Of a stretch of 64,000 nt of DNA, positions 16,600-24,903 are shown piece after piece (the first letter of the stretch is position 1; each line of letters begins with the position of its first letter). Below the pieces are notes generated by a model. That model was not told where the DNA came from and did not search any database. It worked only from the letters and a program-made list of their open reading frames with translations. The position numbers were made by a program, and so were the translations under genes. Source of the DNA: Nitrospira sp. (GTDB taxonomy: Bacteria > Nitrospirota > Nitrospiria > Nitrospirales > Nitrospiraceae); contig JACOEM010000005.1 of NCBI GenBank assembly GCA_024998565.1, positions 1-64,000 on the forward strand, in the 5' to 3' direction.

Positions 16600-19278
16600 A
16601 TGGGATTGAACGTGGAATTATTAGAGTCCAGTTTTAAGCTTGTGGCCCCAAAGGGCGAGGCATTAGTGACCCGGTTTTACGAACGGCTGTTCAAGAAGTA
16701 TCCGGCCGTGAAACCGCTATTCAAGAAGACCTCGATCAAGGAACAGAAAAAGAAGCTGTTGGCATCCCTGGTTCTCGTGATTCAGAACCTCCGTCACCCG
16801 GACAAGCTCACCCCCGTGTTGCAGGATATGGGGGCCAGGCATGTCGGCTACGGAGCGAAGCCGGCTCACTACGATGCGGTCGGAGAAAACCTCCTGGCCG
16901 TCCTCGGTGAATGTGCCGGACCGGCATGGACCCCCCAGGTCAAACAAGCCTGGACCGACGCATACGGAGCCATCAAGACCATCATGCTCGCCGGAGCGGA
17001 GCGTGCACATTCCACACAAGGAGACAAGACGATGAGTAAGGCAAAACAGAAGAAGGGCGCGGCGGCTGGAACGGAGATGATGGGGTTCTATCTGGGGGCC
17101 CTCGATCAGTCGCAGAACAACATTCTGTTGTGTGACCGTAACCTGGTCATCACGTATGCCAACGCCACCGCTCAGAAGACGCTGGTCGCGCTCGAGGCGG
17201 AGATCAAGAAGGTGCTGCCGAAATTCAATGCCTCTGCAGTCATCGGCGTCTGCATCGACGACTTCCATGTGGATCCGAGCAAGCAGCGCCGGATCTTATC
17301 GAACCCGGCCAACATGCCGCACAAAGCGGATATTCAGATCGGACCATTGACCCTCAGTCTTCTGGTCACAGCCATTATGAGTCCTACCGGGGAGTACCTG
17401 GGAAATGCGTTGGAGTGGGCCGACGTCACTGAAAAGCGGAAGATGGAGCAACAATCGGCTGCGATCGCCAAGTCTCAGGCGATCATCGAGTTCAACCTCG
17501 ACGGCACCATCGTCACTGCCAACGATAATTTCCTCAATTGTCTCGGCTACACCCTCGAGGAGATCAAAGGGCAGCATCATCGGATGTTCTGCGATCCGGT
17601 CTATGTCAACGGCAGCGAGTATACGGCCCTGTGGGCAAAACTCAATCGCGGCGAGTTCGACTCAGGCGTGTACAGACGCATCGGGAAGGGCGGCAAGGAA
17701 ATCTGGATTCAAGCCGTCTACAACCCGATTCTGAACGCTGCCGGCAAACCGCAGAAAGTGGTGAAGTTCGCCACCGAAATTACGGAACAAAAGAACAAGG
17801 CGGCGGAGTTCGAAGGGAAATTGGCCGCAGTCAGCAAGGCACAAGCTGTCATCGAATTCAACCTCGACGGCACTATCGTCACTGCGAACGACAACTTCTT
17901 GGGATGTTTAGGTTATAGCCTGGACGAGATCAAGGGCAAACACCACCGGATGTTCGCTGAACCGGGCTATGCCGCCAGCGGCGAGTATCAGGCCTTCTGG
18001 GCGAAACTCAACCGCGGCGAGTTCGATGCCGGCGTGTACAAGCGGATCGGAAAGGGTGGCAAGGAGATCTGGATTCAGGCTTCCTACAACCCCATCTTCG
18101 ACGCCAGCGGAAAACCGTACAAGGTGGTGAAGTTCGCAACCGATATCACCGCTCAAAAACAGTCGCAGGCCGAAATGGAGAAACTTGTCGCTGAAGCCCA
18201 GGCTGTCCTCGGTCGGCTCGCGAGCAACGATCTCACGCAGGAAATGACGAACACCTATCGCGGCGATCTGGACAAGGTCAAGACCAGCATCAATGCCGTG
18301 GTGCAAAACCTCAGCCAGACCATCACCACGGTGCGGGAGGCTGTACAAGCCGTGTCGGCCGGCGCCGAGCAGATCACCAAGGGGAACGAAGATCTGTCTC
18401 AACGCACGTCGGAACAGGCGAGTGCGCTGGAGGAGACATCGGCCTCGATGGAAGAGATGACCTCGACCGTGAAGCAAAACGCAGACAACGCGAAACAGGC
18501 CAATCAATTGGCCATCGCGGCACGCGACATCGCCGACAAGGGCGGATCCGTCACCGTCCGCGCAGTGGAAGCCATGGGCGAGATCAATAAGAGCAGCAAG
18601 AAGATCGCGGACATCATCACCGTGATCGACGAGATCGCGTTCCAGACCAATCTGCTGGCCTTGAATGCCGCGGTGGAAGCGGCCAGGGCAGGGGAACATG
18701 GTCGCGGATTCGCAGTCGTGGCCGCCGAGGTACGCAACCTCGCACAACGGTCGGCGACGGCCGCGAAGGAGATCAAGGGCTTGATCAACGAATCGATCCA
18801 GCGCGTGAACGACGGCAGCGAGTTGGTCAATCAATCCGGCAAGACACTGGAAGAGATCGTCAGCTCGGTTAAACGTGTGACGGACATCATCGCCGAAATC
18901 ACGGCTGCCTCGCAGGAACAGGCTCAGGGCATCGACCAGGTCAACAAGGCCATCATGCAGATGGACGAGACGACCCAGCAGAACGCGGCGTTGGTAGAGG
19001 AAACCACGTCGGCCAGTCAGTCGATGAAGGACCAGGCCAAGGAACTGATGACTCAGATCGAAGTGTTCGTGGTGAACTCGGCAGGAACACAAGCCCCTGC
19101 GCGACACACGGGCTCGTCGGTCAAGACGCCGGTCAAGTCGGGTGCCGCCGCCCCGAAACCGGCGCTGAAGAAGCCGGGCTTCTCGTCCAAACCGGGTGAC
19201 GCCAAGGAGCCCGCCGGGGTTGGAGCCGGAAACGGTCACGACCGCCGAAAGAAGGACGACGACTTCGAAGAATTCTAG
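16600..19278 (+). CDS. Soluble globin-PAS-PAS-PAS chemoreceptor
   Basis: The 892-residue receptor has no TM segment. Residues 1-145 form an M-type (flavohemoglobin-like) globin, with the proximal His in ARHVGYGAKPAHYDAVGENL. Three PAS domains follow (about 165-285, 288-405 and 410-530); the last two are near-identical repeats (FNLDGTIVTANDNFL, GKGGKEIWIQA). A HAMP-like segment and the MCP signalling domain come next (tip [23 protein letters not shown]). A Pro/Lys/Gly linker ends in DDDFEEF, which resembles the CheR/CheB-tethering pentapeptide (NWETF in E. coli). Oxygen or NO sensing is inferred from the globin. AGGGAGAGCAGG precedes the ATG. Confidence 0.92.
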   Translation: MGLNVELLESSFKLVAPKGEALVTRFYERLFKKYPAVKPLFKKTSIKEQKKKLLASLVLVIQNLRHPDKLTPVLQDMGARHVGYGAKPAHYDAVGENLLAVLGECAGPAWTPQVKQAWTDAYGAIKTIMLAGAERAHSTQGDKTMSKAKQKKGAAAGTEMMGFYLGALDQSQNNILLCDRNLVITYANATAQKTLVALEAEIKKVLPKFNASAVIGVCIDDFHVDPSKQRRILSNPANMPHKADIQIGPLTLSLLVTAIMSPTGEYLGNALEWADVTEKRKMEQQSAAIAKSQAIIEFNLDGTIVTANDNFLNCLGYTLEEIKGQHHRMFCDPVYVNGSEYTALWAKLNRGEFDSGVYRRIGKGGKEIWIQAVYNPILNAAGKPQKVVKFATEITEQKNKAAEFEGKLAAVSKAQAVIEFNLDGTIVTANDNFLGCLGYSLDEIKGKHHRMFAEPGYAASGEYQAFWAKLNRGEFDAGVYKRIGKGGKEIWIQASYNPIFDASGKPYKVVKFATDITAQKQSQAEMEKLVAEAQAVLGRLASNDLTQEMTNTYRGDLDKVKTSINAVVQNLSQTITTVREAVQAVSAGAEQITKGNEDLSQRTSEQASALEETSASMEEMTSTVKQNADNAKQANQLAIAARDIADKGGSVTVRAVEAMGEINKSSKKIADIITVIDEIAFQTNLLALNAAVEAARAGEHGRGFAVVAAEVRNLAQRSATAAKEIKGLINESIQRVNDGSELVNQSGKTLEEIVSSVKRVTDIIAEITAASQEQAQGIDQVNKAIMQMDETTQQNAALVEETTSASQSMKDQAKELMTQIEVFVVNSAGTQAPARHTGSSVKTPVKSGAAAPKPALKKPGFSSKPGDAKEPAGVGAGNGHDRRKKDDDFEEF

Positions 19279-19288
19279 GGTTCATGCC

Positions 19289-19319
19289 GCGGGAGTGGGC
19301 AGATTTTGCCCACTCCCGC
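19289..19319 (+). terminator. Strong hairpin terminator after globin receptor
   Basis: A perfect 13-bp stem (GCGGGAGTGGGCA and its complement) encloses the loop GATTT, starting 11 nt after the receptor stop codon. The following 40 nt are C/T-rich with short T runs rather than one long T tract. It likely ends the array 2 transcript before the DUF420-cheR unit. Confidence 0.65.
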
Positions 19320-19378
19320 AGCGCGCCTCACTTCCTCGTGCCTGTACTTCTCCTTCTTTCTCCCGAACCGGGTCCCCC

Positions 19379-19406
19379 TTAAGAAACAAGTCAGAACGAC
19401 CGATAC
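19379..19406 (+). promoter_or_regulatory. Candidate sigma-28 promoter P4
   Basis: TTAAGAAA, a 12-nt spacer and ACCGATAC (alternatively TAAGAAAC with 11 nt) lie just after the terminator and 77 nt before the DUF420 gene. The -10 is identical to P2 and P3. It would drive the DUF420-cheR-cheD-cheB unit. Confidence 0.4.
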
Positions 19407-19483
19407 AAGATGGTGCGGGTGTGCGCGAGCTGGATCAGCGTGGATAGTCCCGGTTGATACCACCTCTAGCCCAGGGACGGATC

Positions 19484-19945
19484 ATGGACCTAAAAACAAT
19501 TCTCTGGTACCTCGTCCTCTCCAGCCTGACTGTCGCCTATCTGGTTGTGTTGGCCGGTGTGCGAGCCGCCAAGTCGCACGATGTCTCGCATCATTCACAT
19601 CGCATGATCGTAGGCTGCACGATCGTCGGGATCTGGCTGGTGGCCTACGTCCTCAAACAAGCGATCTTCGGGCGCGAATCGTTCAAAGGCCCTGACAGCG
19701 CCTATTGGAGCGTCTATGTGCCGGTGTTCGTCACGCACATGCTGCTCGCAGTCACGACCATAGGGTTGGGCGCCTACAACCTCTATATGGGCCTCCACCG
19801 CCTGCGGTACGGAAGCGTCGGGGCCATGGTGGCCGGCATGACGACCCACCGGCGGATGGGCAATGCACTGGTCTGGACGTTCAGCGGCACGATGGTCACC
19901 GCGTATCTCGTCTATTTGATGTTGTTTGTCTGGTACCGGAGCTAA
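19484..19945 (+). CDS. DUF420-family membrane protein
   Basis: The 153-residue protein has four predicted TM helices (about 5-25, 43-62, 78-100, 122-146). It shows DUF420 features: a His pair region (VSHHSHRMIVGC), VAYVLKQAIFG, VFVTHMLLAVTTIGLGAYNLY and THRRMGNALVWTFSGTMVTAYLVYLML. DUF420 proteins are linked to heme-copper oxidase assembly in some bacteria. No oxidase gene is nearby; here it sits between a globin chemoreceptor and cheR. The ATG at 19484 follows AGGGA. The gene ends 4 nt before cheR2, so it is in that operon. Confidence 0.75.
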   Translation: MDLKTILWYLVLSSLTVAYLVVLAGVRAAKSHDVSHHSHRMIVGCTIVGIWLVAYVLKQAIFGRESFKGPDSAYWSVYVPVFVTHMLLAVTTIGLGAYNLYMGLHRLRYGSVGAMVAGMTTHRRMGNALVWTFSGTMVTAYLVYLMLFVWYRS

Positions 19946-19949
19946 CACG

Positions 19950-20768
19950 ATGGATTATGCCATTACGAAGCAGGAGTATGAGCGCATCCGCACCTTGTTG
20001 TACGACGAAAGCGGCATCTCACTGGGGGACAGCAAGCAATCCTTAGTGGTGTCCCGTCTCACCAAACGTTTGCGCGACCTCCAAATGGAGGATTTTTCCT
20101 CGTACTACGAGTACGTCACCCGGGATGAGAGCGGGGAAGAATTCACGCGGATGCTGGATCTGCTGTCCACGAACAAGACCGACTTTTTCCGCGAACCCAA
20201 ACATTTCCATTTTCTGCGCGAGCGCATTCTCCCCACGTTGGAACAGGAGAAGCGCATTCGCATCTGGTCTTCCGCCTGCTCGACCGGGGAGGAGCCGTAC
20301 ACCATCGCCATGACGTTGCACGAGGCCGTGAAGAATCCGGCCTTGTGGAACTTTCAGATTCTGGCGTCAGACATCTCCACCCGTGTGTTGGCCCACGCCG
20401 CCAAAGGGCTCTATGCCGAAGAGCGTGTGCGCGAAGTTCCGGAAGAGATTGTGAAACGCCATTTCCTCCAGGGACGCGGGGACAGCGCCGGACTGGTCAA
20501 GGTGAAGCCGCACCTCTCCGCCATCATCAAGTTTCGCCGTATGAACCTGATGGACGACCGTTTTCCGATCAAAGCGCCGCTGGATCTCATCTTCTGCCGG
20601 AATGTGATGATCTATTTCGACCGTCCGACGCAGGAACGGCTGGTCAACAAGTTCTATCACCATCTCAAACCCGGCGGGTATCTCTTCATTGGTCATTCGG
20701 AAAGCCTGCAGTGGGTATCCCACCCGTTCAAGACCATCGCGCCGACGATTTACTGGAAGGAAGCCTGA
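19950..20768 (+). CDS. cheR: Chemotaxis protein methyltransferase CheR (array 2)
   Basis: The 272-residue methyltransferase has the N-terminal helical domain (YERIRTLLYDESGISLG, TNKTDFFREPKHF) and the SAM-binding domain (RIWSSACSTGEEPYTIA, ILASDISTRVL, FCRNVMIYFDRPTQERLV, GGYLFIGHSESL). The ATG at 19950 follows GGAG and gives the usual N-terminus; the open frame begins earlier at 19926 inside the previous gene. It is probably the methyltransferase for the globin receptor, whose C-terminus carries a docking-like peptide. Confidence 0.95.
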   Translation: MDYAITKQEYERIRTLLYDESGISLGDSKQSLVVSRLTKRLRDLQMEDFSSYYEYVTRDESGEEFTRMLDLLSTNKTDFFREPKHFHFLRERILPTLEQEKRIRIWSSACSTGEEPYTIAMTLHEAVKNPALWNFQILASDISTRVLAHAAKGLYAEERVREVPEEIVKRHFLQGRGDSAGLVKVKPHLSAIIKFRRMNLMDDRFPIKAPLDLIFCRNVMIYFDRPTQERLVNKFYHHLKPGGYLFIGHSESLQWVSHPFKTIAPTIYWKEA

Positions 20769-20773
20769 CCTGC

Positions 20774-21391
20774 ATGGCTCGTATCGACACCGACACCTTC
20801 TCTCACATCCGGCGGATGAACGACAACCGTTTCCCGACCGAGGTCGCCTGTATTCTCCCGGGTGAGTTTTTCGTGAGCCGAGAACCCATGGTGGTCTATA
20901 CCGTCCTCGGTTCCTGCATCTCAGCCTGTGTCCGGGACCCGATCGCGGGAGTCGGGGGCATGAATCATTTCATGCTCCCGGCACCGAAGGAGCATCAGTC
21001 GGGCGATGCCTGGGGAGGGGAATCCACACGCTATGGTTCTTTCGCCATGGAGCAGTTGATCAACGAGATCCTCAAGCGCGGTGGCATGAAACACCGGCTG
21101 GAGGTGAAGTTGTTCGGCGCCGGACGGATTTATGACGGCAATATCGATGTCGGGGCCCGGAATACAGAATGGGTCCTGCAGTACCTCAAGACCGAAGGTT
21201 ACACGCTCGCGAAGAGCGATCTGGGCGACGTGTTCCCGAGAAAGGTCTACTACTTTACCGACTCAGGCCGAGTACTGATGAAAAAACTCGAGCGGGTGAA
21301 GAATCGGACGATTGTCGATCGAGAAACCGAATACCAGCATCGGATCGAAGTCGAACCGATTGCACAAGAGAGCAATGTCACACTTTTCTGA
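20774..21391 (+). CDS. cheD: Receptor glutamine deamidase CheD
   Basis: CheD deamidates receptor glutamines and interacts with CheC-type phosphatases in some bacteria. The 205-residue protein shows the catalytic Cys in [13 protein letters not shown], the His in [11 protein letters not shown], and [24 protein letters not shown]. The ATG at 20774 starts the normal family N-terminus. Its frame stays open far upstream, overlapping cheR2 in another frame. The end, QESNVTLF, is shared with the receptor-like protein ending at 13350. No cheC or cheX gene is seen in the window. Confidence 0.94.
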   Translation: MARIDTDTFSHIRRMNDNRFPTEVACILPGEFFVSREPMVVYTVLGSCISACVRDPIAGVGGMNHFMLPAPKEHQSGDAWGGESTRYGSFAMEQLINEILKRGGMKHRLEVKLFGAGRIYDGNIDVGARNTEWVLQYLKTEGYTLAKSDLGDVFPRKVYYFTDSGRVLMKKLERVKNRTIVDRETEYQHRIEVEPIAQESNVTLF

Positions 21392-21453
21392 CATCAGACG
21401 ACTGGTGGCGGCAGGCGATAGGCCCTCACCATACAACCAGGAGATTCCTCGCC

Positions 21454-22503
21454 ATGGCTAAGATCCGGGTTCTGACGATCGACGATTCTGCGCTGATGCG
21501 GCAAGTACTGGCCGAACTGCTTTCCAAGGATCCTGCCATCGAAGTGATCGGCAGCGCGCCGGATCCCTATGTGGCCAGAGAAAAAATCAAAGCGCTCAAC
21601 CCCGACGTGCTCACGCTGGACGTGGAAATGCCGAAGATGGACGGGCTGACGTTTCTCGAGAAACTCATGCGCGGGCGCCCCATGCCTGTGATTATGGTGA
21701 GTTCGCTGACGGAAGCCGGTTGCCAAACCACACTGCGGGCATTGGAACTGGGCGCCGTCGACTTCATTACCAAACCCAAGATCGATCTCCGTGAGGGGAT
21801 GGACAATCTCGCCGACGATCTGATCGCAAAAGTCAAAGGCGCTGCCACAGCCTGCATTCGGCGGGGAGCCCCGGTGTCCGGCCCGGACGGCGCCCGGCCG
21901 GCGGTCTTGAGTTCGGCCATGATCAAGACCACGGATATGATCATCGCCATCGGCGCTTCAACCGGAGGCACCGAGGCGGTCAAGGAGGTGCTGCAAGTCC
22001 TGCCACCCAACACTCCTCCGGTCCTGATCACCCAGCACATGCCGGAGCGGTTCACCAAAACCTGGGCCGACCGGATGAACCAACTCTGCCGCATCTCCGT
22101 CAAGGAGGCCGAGGACGGAGACAGCGTCCTGCCGGGGCATGCGCTGATTGCTCCCGGCAATTACCACATGACGCTGGTCCGCAGCGGCGCGCGCTATTCG
22201 GTCCGCATCAACCAAAACGAACCGGTCAATCGCCATCGCCCCTCGGTCGACGTCATGTTCGACTCCGTCGCGCAATATGCCGGCGGCAACGCGGTGGGTG
22301 TGATCCTGACCGGAATGGGCGGAGACGGCGCCAAGGGACTGCTGCGGATGAAGGAAGCCGGCGCCTATACCATCGCCCAGGACGAGGCCTCATGTGTGGT
22401 GTTCGGGATGCCGAAAGAGGCCATTAAGCTCGGCGCCGCCGAGATCGTCCGGCCGCTCAACGAGATTGCGTCGACTATTTTGAACCATGTCACCCGTGCC
22501 TGA
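21454..22503 (+). CDS. cheB: Protein-glutamate methylesterase CheB (array 2)
   Basis: This is a 349-residue CheB. The receiver has [30 protein letters not shown] and ITKPK. The methylesterase domain has the Ser in [11 protein letters not shown], the His in [17 protein letters not shown], and the Asp in [12 protein letters not shown]. The ATG at 21454 has CAGGAG 10 nt upstream. It closes the array 2 adaptation genes cheR-cheD-cheB. Confidence 0.94.
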   Translation: MAKIRVLTIDDSALMRQVLAELLSKDPAIEVIGSAPDPYVAREKIKALNPDVLTLDVEMPKMDGLTFLEKLMRGRPMPVIMVSSLTEAGCQTTLRALELGAVDFITKPKIDLREGMDNLADDLIAKVKGAATACIRRGAPVSGPDGARPAVLSSAMIKTTDMIIAIGASTGGTEAVKEVLQVLPPNTPPVLITQHMPERFTKTWADRMNQLCRISVKEAEDGDSVLPGHALIAPGNYHMTLVRSGARYSVRINQNEPVNRHRPSVDVMFDSVAQYAGGNAVGVILTGMGGDGAKGLLRMKEAGAYTIAQDEASCVVFGMPKEAIKLGAAEIVRPLNEIASTILNHVTRA

Positions 22504-22533
22504 TCGTTCACCTTTGCGCAGAGAGGAGCCATC

Positions 22534-22872
22534 ATGAAAATTTCCCAGGAAACGAATAATAGGAAAGCGACCCTGAGACTCGAAGGAAACTTTACCTACA
22601 CCCAGCGCAAAGCGTTTCAAGAGATGCTGAAGACTGTCTGCACCGATCAAGTGGAAGAAGTCGTGATCGACCTGTCCCAGGTGGCGTTTCTCGACAGCGC
22701 GGCATTGGGGTTGCTGATGATCAGCCACCGGCAATTGGAAGCCGAACGACGCAAGCTCTCGTTGGCCTATCCTCAGCCGACGGTTCGCCAGATTATCGAA
22801 CTGGCGAATTTGCATAAGACGATCCCGATGATCGATGCCGGCGTGTCGACCCTGGCTAAGAAAAGCGCCTAA
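22534..22872 (+). CDS. STAS anti-sigma-factor-antagonist-type protein A
   Basis: The 112-residue STAS protein has LRLEGNFTYTQRKAFQEML and VVIDLSQVAFLDSAALGLLMI. The Ser of DSAALG is at the position phosphorylated by RsbW-type kinases in anti-anti-sigma factors. GAGAGGAG precedes the ATG. With its neighbour STAS protein, the PP2C phosphatase (23279) and the ATPase-type protein (24900), it makes a partner-switching module. Its binding partner is unknown. Confidence 0.87.
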   Translation: MKISQETNNRKATLRLEGNFTYTQRKAFQEMLKTVCTDQVEEVVIDLSQVAFLDSAALGLLMISHRQLEAERRKLSLAYPQPTVRQIIELANLHKTIPMIDAGVSTLAKKSA

Positions 22873-22904
22873 GATCGGGACTCAGCTCGGGGGAGGAGCC
22901 GTGT

Positions 22905-23255
22905 ATGCAGATCACTGAACGCCGTATCGGGCAGTCCATCATTCTCGATCTGACGGGTGAACTCAGCTACGCCAATCGCACCACGTTCAAAGCGGCGGTG
23001 GAACGGAGTAAGCGAGCGGGCTGTCGGCATCTGATTTTGAACATGCAAGGGGTTCGCTTTCTGGACAGTTCGGCGCTCGGCACATTGGCGCTGCTGGCCC
23101 AGAGTTTTCCGGCCGCGCAAGGCATGGTCAGCCTGCTGAACCCCCAGAGCTATGTCAAAGAAATCATCACCCTGGCGAATCTCCACCAGATCCTGCCGGT
23201 TTATAATTCGGAACAGGATGCCCTTGCCGGGAGCCGTCTTCCGGCGGCCGGATAA
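22905..23255 (+). CDS. STAS anti-sigma-factor-antagonist-type protein B
   Basis: This 116-residue STAS protein is a paralogue of the preceding one. It has IILDLTGELSYANRTTFKAAV and LILNMQGVRFLDSSALGTLALLAQ with the phosphorylatable Ser in DSSALG. GGGGGAGGAG lies upstream. The shared C-terminal motif (IITLANLHQILPVY, compare IIELANLHKTIPMI in STAS A) shows tandem duplication and divergence. One copy may bind the kinase and the other a different target. Confidence 0.87.
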   Translation: MQITERRIGQSIILDLTGELSYANRTTFKAAVERSKRAGCRHLILNMQGVRFLDSSALGTLALLAQSFPAAQGMVSLLNPQSYVKEIITLANLHQILPVYNSEQDALAGSRLPAAG

Positions 23256-23278
23256 CACCGGGATCAGGAGCAGCAGAC

Positions 23279-24544
23279 GTGGCTGAGTCAGCACATCGCA
23301 TCGTGGATGAATCTCTTGCCGGGAAGGCCGCCAAGCCTGTGCCGGTCATCCTTCTCGTCGACGACGATGAGATTACCCGTATCAGTATGGCCGGCCGGCT
23401 GAAACGATTGGGCTACCGTGTCATCGAAGCCGGCGATGGAGTCGCCGGATTGGCCGCCATCCGCGCACAACGTCCCGATCTGGTGATTCTCGATTGGATG
23501 ATGCCGGGTCTCGACGGCCCCAGCGTCTGCGAGGCGATCCGTGCGGACGGGGAGTTACGGTCCAGCCAGGTCGTCCTCATGACCGCGCACGACAAGCCCG
23601 AACAGATTGCGGAGGGGCTCTCGCGTGGCGCCGACGATTTTCTCAGCAAAGCGGCGAGCAAGCAGGAAGTTCTGGCACGGGTGCAGGCCAGCCTCCGATC
23701 CAGTGCGCTGGTCCGTGAAATCGAACGTACGCGCGACGATCTCGATCGCTCTCATCGGTTGCTCTCCGCGAAGCAAGCGGAATTGGAGAGCGAGCTGCAA
23801 TCGGCCGCGGACTTTGTGCGTGCCCAGCTTCCTCTCCCCGGCATGCCGGCTCCCGGAATCAGCATGCAGTGGGCCTATCAACCGTCTCTCGCCTTGGGCG
23901 GCGACCTGTTCCAGGTCAGTGTCTGGGGTTCCGAAACGCTCGGTCTTTATATTCTGGATGCGTCGGGCCACGGGGTGTCCGCTGCCTTGCGTGCCGTGGC
24001 GCTGATGAGTTTCCTCCGCGAGGACAATCTCGCGAAAGTCGTCGGAAGTTTCGATCCGGGGGCCATCATCACGGAAGCGAACCATCGGTTTCCGCTCACC
24101 CAGGACGGGGAATATTTCACCCTGTGGGTCGGGCGTCTGCATCTTCCGTCGCGCACCCTCTCGTATGCAGCAGCGGGACACTCCGGCGCTTTTCTCCATT
24201 CCCTCCAAGGGGACTCGCAATGGTTGTCTTCGGCGAGCCTGCCGCTCGGGTTCGACCCGGCGATCTCGTTCGACAGTGCGACCGCACAATTGCGGCCTCG
24301 GGATCGTCTGTATCTCCTGAGTGATGGGATCTATGAAGCTCCGTCGCCGGCCGGGGAGTTGTGGGGGAGGGATCGTTTGCAGGCCACACTGGAAAGCCAC
24401 CGGGCGCACACATTGGCGCACAGCATCGGTGATACCATGACCACGGCCCGACAATGGCTAGAGGGCGACATTTTCCCCGACGATGTGGCGCTCCTCGGCG
24501 TCGAACTGCTCGACAGCACGGCTTCGGCAAAGGAGAAGTCATAA
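23279..24544 (+). CDS. Response regulator with PP2C (RsbU/HsbR-type) phosphatase output
   Basis: The 421-residue protein has a receiver (about 18-135; ILLVDDDEITRISMAGRL, VILDWMMPGLDGP, the Lys in FLSKAASK), a short coiled coil (about 140-180) and a SpoIIE/PP2C domain (about 195-415; GGDLFQVSVWG, ILDASGHGVSAALRAVALMSFL, YLLSDGIYEA, PDDVALLGVEL). Such proteins dephosphorylate STAS antagonists when their receiver is phosphorylated. The GTG start has AGGAG about 8 nt upstream. It overlaps the Hpt gene by one base (TAATG). Confidence 0.9.
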   Translation: MAESAHRIVDESLAGKAAKPVPVILLVDDDEITRISMAGRLKRLGYRVIEAGDGVAGLAAIRAQRPDLVILDWMMPGLDGPSVCEAIRADGELRSSQVVLMTAHDKPEQIAEGLSRGADDFLSKAASKQEVLARVQASLRSSALVREIERTRDDLDRSHRLLSAKQAELESELQSAADFVRAQLPLPGMPAPGISMQWAYQPSLALGGDLFQVSVWGSETLGLYILDASGHGVSAALRAVALMSFLREDNLAKVVGSFDPGAIITEANHRFPLTQDGEYFTLWVGRLHLPSRTLSYAAAGHSGAFLHSLQGDSQWLSSASLPLGFDPAISFDSATAQLRPRDRLYLLSDGIYEAPSPAGELWGRDRLQATLESHRAHTLAHSIGDTMTTARQWLEGDIFPDDVALLGVELLDSTASAKEKS

Positions 24545-24903
24545 TGGACGCTCACCCCGTCATGGACCTGGCAGCCGCCATGGAACGGTTCGACGGCGAT
24601 CAGGACTTATTTCTGACCCTGGCCGAGATGTTTCTTGAGCGTTCGCCGGCCGCACTCGCGGCAATCCAAACCGCCCTCGCAGACAAGAATCTTCCGATGC
24701 TGGCCAAGGAAGCGCACAAATTAAAAGGTTCGGCGATGGAGTTCTGCGCTCGCCCGACGGTAGCCGCGGCAGCGCAGCTTGAGGAATCAGCCAGGCAGTC
24801 GGCCGTGAGCGAGATGGCGGCGATCGGAGAACAGGTCCATGCCGAAGTGCAGCGGCTGACGGCCGCCCTGCAGATCATCATCGAGAAGGGATTTCCGGCG
24901 TGA
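24544..24903 (+). CDS. Histidine phosphotransfer (Hpt) protein
   Basis: The 119-residue single Hpt domain has FLTLAEMFLERSPAALAAI and the phosphorylatable His in KEAHKLKGSAMEF. It overlaps the phosphatase gene by one base and the next gene by four (GTGA), so the three are translationally coupled. The arrangement resembles HptB with HsbR/HsbA of Pseudomonas, where an Hpt protein feeds phosphate to a REC-PP2C regulator controlling motility and biofilm. The donor kinase would be elsewhere or one of the CheA proteins. Confidence 0.9.
   Translation: MDAHPVMDLAAAMERFDGDQDLFLTLAEMFLERSPAALAAIQTALADKNLPMLAKEAHKLKGSAMEFCARPTVAAAAQLEESARQSAVSEMAAIGEQVHAEVQRLTAALQIIIEKGFPA

Noticed and set aside
17908-19239. 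443-residue minus-strand frame inside the globin receptor
   Set aside because: It is the complement of a coiled-coil coding region, with low-complexity composition; the plus-strand receptor explains the sequence.
23555-24454. 299-residue minus-strand frame opposite the REC-PP2C gene
   Set aside because: It is antisense to a well-supported gene with clear catalytic motifs.
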